DNA of 14,936 bases from Rhodopirellula sp. (lineage in GTDB: Bacteria > Planctomycetota > Planctomycetia > Pirellulales > Pirellulaceae), in NCBI GenBank assembly GCA_003513555.1, contig DOPG01000128.1, positions 491-15,426 on the forward strand. Reading direction: 5' to 3'. A program made the translations under genes and the position numbers. Below are positions 7,339-13,518 of the stretch, piece by piece (position 1 is the stretch's first letter; every line of letters begins with the position of its first letter). The notes below the pieces were generated by a model. That model saw nothing but the letters and a program-made list of their open reading frames with translations, ran no database searches and was not told where the DNA came from.

Positions 7339-7551
7339 TTCTCGTTCGCCTTCAAAACTGAAGATACAGGATCAGGAATCCTATTCAGGAAATGAATTAC
7401 AAAGACACATCCCACCAGCAAAAATAAATCAAAGAAGTCTTCAGGTTCAACCGCACCAACTAACAAATTCCCATTGCTAATGTTACCCAATCTCTTCAAT
7501 TACGAGCAAGACAAGCGCCGCTGCGACACCAGCCAAAACATTTTGCAAACT

Positions 7552-8724
7552 TCAAGTCGCATCAAGTGCTGGGAACGCAGAAGGAAGCGTTGCCTCCCAA
7601 GCAACCAATGCAGCAGGAAAATCCAAACGCCCAAGCCCAATACGCACGAATTCACTCGAGCAACCTAAACAATCACCAGGCAGCAAAAGGATACCATGGC
7701 TTTTAGCCAAGTCATGACAATATTGCATCACGGAAGTAGTCACTTGCTTCTGCCCTCGGCCCAGTTGCTCCAGATCAATCTCAACAAATGCTGTTGAGCC
7801 GGCAAGCGGTGGACGCCAGCGAAAAAGCGCAGCATGTCGCTGCATGAAAGAAGTGCATATTGCCAAGTTTTGATGCACGATTGCTCGACTTCGCTCAGCC
7901 AACTGATCACGCACGGACAACGCCTGCATTGCCAAATATTCTGTGGGGGCCGCCGGACAAATAGTCGTATAGTGTTTCCAGCCGATCAACTTTTCACGCA
8001 TCACACTGTCGCGAATAACAAGCCACCCTGCTCGCAGGCCAGGCAGCCCAAATGTCTTCGATAAGCCGTTCAGCACGATCGATTTTTCGTAGACATCTGC
8101 AACGGAGGGTAGCGTAACCCCCGCATCACACCCTGATTCCAAACCTCGGTAGATTTCATCACAGAAGAGCCAGCAGTCGTTTTCTCGAGCGATCTCGATC
8201 AACTCTTGCAACTCATCACGACCCGGTTGATACCCAGTGGGATTGTGAGGAAAGTTGACAATGATCAAGCGTGTTTTCGAACTGACCAAGGACCTGAGGT
8301 GATCAAGATCCATTTCCCATCCCGTTCTGGTAGGTACCAATTGCCATGGTCGAAATTCGCCACACAAATGATCAGCGACATGATGCAACGCATCGTACGC
8401 TGGACTGAGTGCGATCACTTCATCGCTGGCATCCAACAGAGTCTGCATCGTCAAATAGATACCTTCCACTGGCGATGTCAAAATCACCACATCATCAGCA
8501 GAAACTCCTTCATACATTTCGGCGACCATGCGACGGTAATCCGGGTGCCCTTGCGACTCGGTGTACCCCAACTTGAGGGCTCCTAAACCTGCCAATGATC
8601 CACCCGACAATTCCAACAACTCCGCAATGGAAGTGGTTTCACAATCCGAGGACGCCAGCAGGTGGGATGCAGTGAATTCGTACTTAGCAAAAAAATGCTC
8701 AGTCAAGAACGGTTTTATTTTCAT
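7552..8724 (-). CDS. Class I/II PLP-dependent aminotransferase
   Basis: A fold-type-I PLP enzyme of 390 residues. Key residues, numbered from ATG 8724: NFPHNPTG with Asn161 (pyridine O3' contact), CDEIYRGLE with Asp189 (pyridine nitrogen) and Tyr192, LSKTFGLPGLRAGW with the Schiff-base Lys223 and Arg231, and a C-terminal FVRIGLGR whose first Arg should bind the substrate carboxylate. GYTESQGHP (about 53-61) matches the usual GY....G...LR segment. ATG 8724 has GGAG 6 bases upstream; a TTG four codons earlier is less likely. The N-terminal pattern KYEF.A..LL.SSDCE occurs in an aminotransferase subgroup sometimes annotated capreomycidine-synthase-like, which is not a normal biosynthetic housekeeping group. 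The amino donor and acceptor cannot be read from sequence. Its upstream neighbour is the GH114-like gene, but no metabolic link is evident. Confidence 0.85.
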   Translation of the reverse strand: MKIKPFLTEHFFAKYEFTASHLLASSDCETTSIAELLELSGGSLAGLGALKLGYTESQGHPDYRRMVAEMYEGVSADDVVILTSPVEGIYLTMQTLLDASDEVIALSPAYDALHHVADHLCGEFRPWQLVPTRTGWEMDLDHLRSLVSSKTRLIIVNFPHNPTGYQPGRDELQELIEIARENDCWLFCDEIYRGLESGCDAGVTLPSVADVYEKSIVLNGLSKTFGLPGLRAGWLVIRDSVMREKLIGWKHYTTICPAAPTEYLAMQALSVRDQLAERSRAIVHQNLAICTSFMQRHAALFRWRPPLAGSTAFVEIDLEQLGRGQKQVTTSVMQYCHDLAKSHGILLLPGDCLGCSSEFVRIGLGRLDFPAALVAWEATLPSAFPALDAT

Positions 8725-8863
8725 GTGCAGCTCCAAGTTCCTTGCTTCTGCAAAATTTTAATATTCCATCGAGTCCCAAAACCACAATCTTATTAGCCGC
8801 GGGAACGACAAAAGGCCCCCGATCCAACCTTGCATCACTCTTCAACAGCACACCAAGCTGCGT

Positions 8864-9712
8864 TTAGAAATCCGGCACACGCTGCAAATCGTCGGTACTC
8901 ACACAAGACAAAAGACCGTGCTTGGCGTGCAATTTGCGGATCCGCCCGACCAAACGCAACTGGTCCGGCGACAAGGACTGCCCCTTATTCGCATTCGACC
9001 TGAATGCCCTATTCTGAATGTAATCGATCGCCACCCCCTGAAGCTTTGGGTTGACACCCATGCCACCACGCAACAAACCCATCGCCCACGCCGAATCGGC
9101 TGGCTTACGCAGCTTTCCCTCAAGAACAAAACAGCTTTCCAGCAAAACAAAGTCAACTTGAGATGCGAAGTCCGCCAAATACTCAAGACCCCGATTTGCC
9201 ATGATTTTCATATCAGGATTCATTCGCCGGATCTCACGAATCAATGTGACTCCGTGCCTTTCAAGCTTTCGCTCCTTTAGATCATCTAAATCGTCAAGAA
9301 AGATTCCATTGAACCCCAGGCTTTTCATTCGCGGAACAACCACCTGTACTAAAAGCTGGCTCCATTTGGGGTCGGCAGCGTTGACCCGAACAGTTCCTGA
9401 AAACTTGGCATCACGCCTCTGCTCGATTCCAAGTGATTTAACATCGGAAGCAAAAGGCCGTTCCTCATGAACCTTTGCAATACTTAAGTACCCAAAAACC
9501 GATTTTCCCTGCCGTCTCAGTTCTGCGACTGCGTCTGATGGGTACGCGTAATCAACTACCACCATTGCATACGGTGCAAAGTCCTTTGACGGCACCCCCG
9601 GGTTGTAGCAAATCACAAAGCTTTTTGGCTGAATGGTCTCTTGCGCCACCCCCGTTTCATTCGCAAACAAACTAGCCAATGCCAAAAGGACGAAGTGGAA
9701 TATGAAACGCAT
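8864..9712 (-). CDS. Exported GH114 / TM1410-like glycoside hydrolase (endo-alpha-1,4-polygalactosaminidase family)
   Basis: A 282-residue protein with a signal peptide (MRFIFHFVLLALASLF, cleavage near GVAQ). The rest reads as a TIM barrel of the GH114 type: a first strand with FVICYNPG, VVVDYAY with Asp54, FGYLSIAKV, VNAADPKW, then GFNGIFLDDLDD with Asp140/Asp141 and LLESC with Glu192. The two acidic clusters at the strand ends (DYAY and FLDDLD) are the likely catalytic acids. Characterised GH114 members cut alpha-1,4-linked galactosamine polymers such as those in biofilm matrix. I cannot tell whether this one does. The alternative GTG start at 9790 would place 26 residues ahead of the signal peptide. 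No clear Shine-Dalgarno is seen at ATG 9712. The gene lies 176 bases downstream of the PL6-type lyase on the same strand. Confidence 0.8.
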   Translation of the reverse strand: MRFIFHFVLLALASLFANETGVAQETIQPKSFVICYNPGVPSKDFAPYAMVVVDYAYPSDAVAELRRQGKSVFGYLSIAKVHEERPFASDVKSLGIEQRRDAKFSGTVRVNAADPKWSQLLVQVVVPRMKSLGFNGIFLDDLDDLKERKLERHGVTLIREIRRMNPDMKIMANRGLEYLADFASQVDFVLLESCFVLEGKLRKPADSAWAMGLLRGGMGVNPKLQGVAIDYIQNRAFRSNANKGQSLSPDQLRLVGRIRKLHAKHGLLSCVSTDDLQRVPDF

Positions 9713-9888
9713 ATCAAATGATTTTTCGGATTGTGAAAATGATTTCCATGTTCGCAGTGCAACTGACAACGCCGTTGCGTATCGATTCACTCCTGCATCT
9801 TGCTATCGGACCCGCGATATGGCAAGTCAGTTTTCACTAACATGCCTTTCCGTTGTGGCACGACTCATTGTGGTGCTGTTCATCAACT

Positions 9889-11058
9889 TCAGCCACCGCC
9901 ATCCTTGGCCGTTGGTCCCACGTCAACAGGGCGAATCCTCTGAATCAGAAGTGGTCCAAACCGCGTAGTGTTCTTGACAGTTACGTCCAGCGGCATCAAC
10001 GTCCGTTGGTGAGTTCCTTTGCCATGCCCCCAAACAATTTCCTCACCAGCATTGCCAATCAATCGATTGCGATCAATCAATACGTTTCGCACTTGTGCGT
10101 GCTGGTGCAATTCCGCATTGACCACGCCCGCACTCAGAGCAATTGCACCATCGATCCGATCTCCTACTCCCTGAATGTGATTTCCCACAATTTGATGGCC
10201 TTCACCAACAACACGAATGCCGCCACTATTCTCATCGCCATCACCAAGAATCAGATTCTCAAGAACGCGGCAATCATTTCCATGCCTCAAAGTAAGGGCT
10301 CCAGCACAACCGATGATTGTATTTCCTTCATAGACATTGCCGCATGACTTATTGGAAATCAGCTCAACCTCCCCGTCACAATTTTGAAATAGATTATCAG
10401 ACACGACACACTCTGCCGACTTCATCGAATGCTCGCTCGTCCCAATTCGAATCGTTTCAAAACCATTCCCGTCACCTCGCGGTCGGTTCAGGAAATGGTT
10501 CTGTTCAATGCGATGTTTTCCAACTTCGGTTTGACCGTCCTCTTCCAACCAGACCACCACCGTACAACCCGAGTGGTTCTGTCCCGAAAATCGACAATGA
10601 TCAACCCGATGATGATGCCCCAACAAACTCAACCACTGATACCGTGTGGAACGTTCTTCCGGATTGTAATTCTCAATCACACAACGAGTCACACGACAAT
10701 GCGATCCACGGATCCTCAGTACATGTCCCGACGAGAGCCCACCATCTTTAAACACAAACCCGTCTAGCACGACGTGCTTGCCAATCATCTCAAACGACGA
10801 GTCACCGCTCCAAGTCGCTTCTGAACGAATGGTGACTGGCTTCTCCGCGGAACCCGCCAAGCGAATTTTCAGACGTACATCCAGCCAAGTTTCTCCTCCA
10901 AGCACGATCAGATCACCAGGATTAGCTTCTTTGCAAACGGCCTGCAACTCACCAGGTGTTTCAACACGTCGCTCTTCGGCGACACAAACGTTAAATGTCC
11001 CGGTCCATGCCAAAACCAAAACAACCACGACAGGAAAGAAAACTTCGATTACTCGCAC
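9889..11058 (-). CDS. Exported PL6-type polysaccharide lyase (chondroitinase B / alginate lyase family), short form
   Basis: A GTG at 11058 with GAGG 6 bases upstream opens a 389-residue secreted protein (signal peptide about 1-27, ending VCVA-EE). The body is a right-handed beta-helix with regular rungs. Family hallmarks are NGFETIRIGTSEHS (198-211), the calcium/catalytic rung with Glu230, Glu232 and Lys237 (DGEVELISNKSCGN), and LRHGN with Arg258 and His259. The spacing Glu-x-Glu-x4-Lys then 21 residues to Arg equals that of Pedobacter chondroitinase B (E243, E245, K250, R271), so the active site looks intact. The enzyme should cut a uronic-acid-containing glycan by beta-elimination. The C-terminus is odd: after about residue 363 the helix pattern stops and a short tail (RPVDVGP) ends the protein, earlier than in usual family members of 450 or more residues. 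An internal deletion near there is possible. Confidence 0.85.
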   Translation of the reverse strand: MRVIEVFFPVVVVLVLAWTGTFNVCVAEERRVETPGELQAVCKEANPGDLIVLGGETWLDVRLKIRLAGSAEKPVTIRSEATWSGDSSFEMIGKHVVLDGFVFKDGGLSSGHVLRIRGSHCRVTRCVIENYNPEERSTRYQWLSLLGHHHRVDHCRFSGQNHSGCTVVVWLEEDGQTEVGKHRIEQNHFLNRPRGDGNGFETIRIGTSEHSMKSAECVVSDNLFQNCDGEVELISNKSCGNVYEGNTIIGCAGALTLRHGNDCRVLENLILGDGDENSGGIRVVGEGHQIVGNHIQGVGDRIDGAIALSAGVVNAELHQHAQVRNVLIDRNRLIGNAGEEIVWGHGKGTHQRTLMPLDVTVKNTTRFGPLLIQRIRPVDVGPTAKDGGG

Positions 11059-11686
11059 CTAAAACCTCGATTTATCTTTTTAGCAAAAGCAAGGGAAGCA
11101 TCCCACCAGCAAGCCCCCCAAAACAGGCATACCACCTGACCGAAAGCCTGCCTAAAAGACTAGCTTCGTTTTCCTATGGCTCACTGGTGCACAGTCACAC
11201 AGAATTCACCGCAAGTACCAAACCTGCGTCTAGGATACAGCATTGACGTGCAACTTACCGATCAGTCCGATTTTGTAGCGAATCTTGCTCTGCAGGATCG
11301 TTCCTGTCGGTCTTTTTTGGCCTGTATGACTCGGCATCCGCATTATCGATCCATGGGCGCCGCGATCTCGGCAAAGCAACGCGAAAACAGTTTGTAGATT
11401 TGATTAGCAATAATCACAGCACCCACTTCCGGTGAACGGATCCGGACAAAACATCCACGCTACCCGATGCTCAGGAAAGAAACCTAAGATGCCCCGTGCG
11501 GCGCGCTGCCTGACCCCAGAAAAAAGCACGATCGCCAACTGGCTTTTTACTTCTTAGTGTGTCCTTCAAACACTGGCTTGAAAGATGTTTCGTAAAGGCA
11601 AACCAAAACTGCATGCCAATATTTGAGAAGTAACTGTAGACAGTACAAAGTCTAAAGAGAATTCAAACGACCAGCACGCAAGCTTA
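11059..11686. other. Gene-free region between divergent genes
   Basis: About 630 bases between the start of the PL6-type gene (minus) and the DUF5658-like gene (plus), so promoters of both should lie here. I see no protein-like frame on either strand. Structured spots are a perfect 6-base stem with a GCAA loop (TGATTA-GCAA-TAATCA, 11401-11416), a 5-base hairpin CAGGA-TCGT-TCCTG (11293-11306) with a run of six T starting 7 bases further on, and an operator-like dyad ACTGT-AG-ACAGT (11633-11644) about 50 bases before the plus-strand gene. None has enough support to name. Confidence 0.3.
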
Positions 11687-11692
11687 TTGCTA

Positions 11693-12229
11693 ATGCGAAA
11701 CAGCCTCAACGCAGTGGGCCTTAGGTCTCTCCAAAGTGCAATTATGGATGAAGGATTTCCGCCATTTATGGCAAAGAGCCTAGACTTAAAACTTGAAACC
11801 TCGGTAGGATTCAGAGGAGACAATTTACAACTGCTACGCGAACGGAATAAGCTAGTGACTGATGACCTACAGGCTGCACTGGAGAGCACCGGTGATGCAG
11901 CGACTATCTTGCCTGGCAACCAACGTGAATTTCAGCAACTGAGAAGCCGCACAAAATGGATCGCTTTTGCAATCTTTGCACTCTCAACTTTTACTGATGC
12001 ACTGCTTACGACGCACCTGCTGAGACTTGAAGGCATAGCAGAAGCAAACCCAATCATGGTATTCGCCATGCGAGAATTGCCAGGTGGAATGTTTTCCGTG
12101 AAGGCCGCGGTGCTGCTGGCAATCGTAGTGTTCTGGAGAAAATGCTCCGATTCACTCTTGTTGTTGGTTGCTTTCGGAATGACAGTGATCAGTTTCTGGA
12201 ATTCACTGTTAGTCGCATTGTCGTTTTAA
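11693..12229 (+). CDS. DUF5658-like three-helix membrane protein
   Basis: The only supported plus-strand gene. From ATG 11693 it encodes 178 residues: a soluble N-terminus of about 85 residues, then three hydrophobic segments at about 88-108 (KWIAFAIFALSTFTDALLTT), 126-145 and 152-174. The core pattern TD-x-LLTTHLL-x8-EANPIM, then GG-x2-SVKAAVL, then a third helix, matches what I know of DUF5658: a polar Asp in helix 1, the EANP loop and a Lys in helix 2. The function of that family is not known. The start is uncertain: ATG 11693 has no Shine-Dalgarno, and ATG 11744 and 11768 are alternatives (AAGGA lies 12-13 bases before 11768). It does not share an operon with anything in the window. Confidence 0.65.
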   Translation: MRNSLNAVGLRSLQSAIMDEGFPPFMAKSLDLKLETSVGFRGDNLQLLRERNKLVTDDLQAALESTGDAATILPGNQREFQQLRSRTKWIAFAIFALSTFTDALLTTHLLRLEGIAEANPIMVFAMRELPGGMFSVKAAVLLAIVVFWRKCSDSLLLLVAFGMTVISFWNSLLVALSF

Positions 12230-12539
12230 ATGACTTACCCGAAAGATAACACCACATTCTTTGACCAATTTGGAATGTTGAGCCGGTTTCAACACTTCGT
12301 TTATTCGCTTTCAATTCTCGATCTTCGCTTTACCTGCCTTGGTTCGCTGAGAAGACATTTTCGGTATTGGCCTGATGCGATGAAGATAGGGATGATGTTG
12401 CGGTAAGCGTCAGCTTGGGATTGCCTTCTGTCTCCGCAGTAAAAAGGGCCAGCGAACGGCACCAATGACGCTGCTTCGCGGTCTTGATCCAGAAATTAGC
12501 AGAATTAGCAATCGCTGTTTCTGCGAATCCCGGGTTCAA
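12230..12539. other. No clear gene; possible noncoding repeat-like segment
   Basis: A stretch downstream of the plus-strand gene with no protein of recognisable type. A 69-codon minus-strand frame from a TTG (12539-12330; contains AKQRHWCRSLALFTAETEG) is Ser/Thr-rich with no motif. A short direct repeat AATTAGCA-GAATTAGCA (about 12495-12511) sits beside an imperfect inverted pair CAGAAATTAGC / GCTGTTTCTG. I suspect but cannot show that this is an interspersed noncoding repeat. Confidence 0.2.
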
Positions 12540-12740
12540 CTACACATCGCACAATAACGACAACCGGCCACGTGTGCTGACGAAACACCCGTTGATAGGC
12601 CAAGCTTGGCAAGAGCAGCAAAGGGTTCTAAATTCGGGACAAGTCAAGCTTCCCAAGTCTCGCATTGGCACATCGACTTCCCCGGGCAAAACCTGATCAC
12701 CCCGAGGCCTGAAGGCCCCTTCTTCACGCACGTCAGTCAT
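12540..12740 (-). CDS. Doubtful 66-residue reading frame coupled to the SCO gene by an ATGA overlap
   Basis: Its ATG (12740-12738) overlaps the SCO stop TGA (12739-12737) in the sequence ATGA, the classic layout of translational coupling. The product opens MTDVREEGAFRPRGDQVLPG and is acidic/basic, then becomes Cys-rich (LCCSC, NGC, LLCD). There is no membrane segment or known motif. Scattered Cys without regular spacing and the lack of any family make a chance frame quite possible. If real, it would be the third gene of the copper operon. Confidence 0.25.
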   Translation of the reverse strand: MTDVREEGAFRPRGDQVLPGEVDVPMRDLGSLTCPEFRTLCCSCQAWPINGCFVSTRGRLSLLCDV

Positions 12741-13498
12741 TCACTGGAAAAATCGCCAAATGACTGTCGTGTGTCATTACCCATAACCCGCCGCATCGCT
12801 GTCAGCAATTGTTGAAAGTCCATGTCGGCCGGCAAGGCAGCCCAACGATCGGTTCGATCATTTCCGAAGGTCAATAAGGAGGCATGCTCAGTTTTATCGG
12901 CATCAATTTCCGGATCAAGATCATAAACCCCCAGACTGTAACGCAATCGTTCCAACGCTTCAAAATCTGCGGTTGCAAAGACCCACTCTGATAATTCGGG
13001 GTCGTCAACAACGCCCGAATCTTGCATGTATCGACGCAACTGTTCTGGTGTGTCAACACCAGGCTCAAGTGTTAACGCGATGAACTTTAATTCATCCTCA
13101 TCGAAAATCACATCGAGCTCTTTTTTGATTCGTTTGATGGTTTGGATTGTGGTGGGGCAACTTCCGGTACAACGGGTATAGAAAAAGATGATACATGACG
13201 CGCGATCGGCAACCAGATCACGATAAAAGAACCGGGAATCCCCGTCTTGATCTAGAAGAACGACTTCTTCAAATCTATCTGAGGTTCGCGAATTCATCTT
13301 GGTAGGGTATGACACAAAGGCCATCCGAGGATGCTTGACGGTGCTCAACGCAGCCTCTTGTTTTGGATAACCATCAACATCACTATGACCTTTCGATGCC
13401 CGATGCGCGATCCAAGCAACCAAACCAAATGAAAGGCAAAATCCGCAAACAAGGACTACTAACCTCGTTGTTTTTTTGAGTAGTCGGCCGGTCTCCAT
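12737..13498 (-). CDS. SCO1/SenC-family copper chaperone / thiol-disulfide protein
   Basis: A 253-residue membrane-anchored thioredoxin-fold protein. One N-terminal helix (about 12-31) anchors it and the rest faces the periplasm. The copper-binding set of the family is complete: CxxxC as Cys110 and Cys114 in TRCTGSCPTT, and His205 in EHASLLTFG. The surrounding IIFFYTRC strand and LKFIALTLEPGVDTPEQL fit SCO proteins, which deliver copper to cupredoxin sites, best known in cytochrome c oxidase. ATG 13498 has AGGA about 6 bases upstream. It begins 20 bases after the multicopper oxidase stop, so the two are probably one transcript, and the chaperone may serve that oxidase or a shared copper pool. 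No cytochrome oxidase gene is in view. Confidence 0.9.
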   Translation of the reverse strand: METGRLLKKTTRLVVLVCGFCLSFGLVAWIAHRASKGHSDVDGYPKQEAALSTVKHPRMAFVSYPTKMNSRTSDRFEEVVLLDQDGDSRFFYRDLVADRASCIIFFYTRCTGSCPTTIQTIKRIKKELDVIFDEDELKFIALTLEPGVDTPEQLRRYMQDSGVVDDPELSEWVFATADFEALERLRYSLGVYDLDPEIDADKTEHASLLTFGNDRTDRWAALPADMDFQQLLTAMRRVMGNDTRQSFGDFSSE

Positions 13499-13518
13499 CT
13501 TTTTTCCTACTGTTCTAG

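Noticed and set aside
7224..7499. 91-codon minus-strand frame (TTG start) with one hydrophobic segment
   Set aside because: Its second half overlaps the NPYETP gene out of frame and is unlike a protein; it has no Shine-Dalgarno. The first half could be a remnant but has no other support.
8826..8838. 13-base sequence CGATCCAACCTTG shared with the region near 1115-1130
   Set aside because: One shared 13-mer is expected by chance in a 15 kb window; flanks do not match.
9853..10347. 164-codon plus-strand frame
   Set aside because: It lies antisense to the PL6-type lyase, which has clear family residues; the plus frame shows no domain.
11293..11318. Hairpin plus T run resembling an intrinsic terminator on the plus strand
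   Set aside because: The stem is only 5 base pairs, the T run begins 7 bases after it, and no plus-strand gene lies upstream to be terminated.
12343..12475. Two interleaved inverted repeats (GTTCGCTG/CAGCGAAC and AGCGTCA/TGACGCT) suggesting a pseudoknotted RNA
   Set aside because: Arms of 7-8 bases are expected by chance in a region of this size, and the spacing of about 100 and 60 bases fits no known RNA class.
12515..12545. GGTTCAAC/GAATCCCGGG segment reminiscent of a tRNA T-arm
   Set aside because: The bases do not form a T-stem with a TTCRA loop in either direction, and no anticodon or acceptor stem can be built around it.
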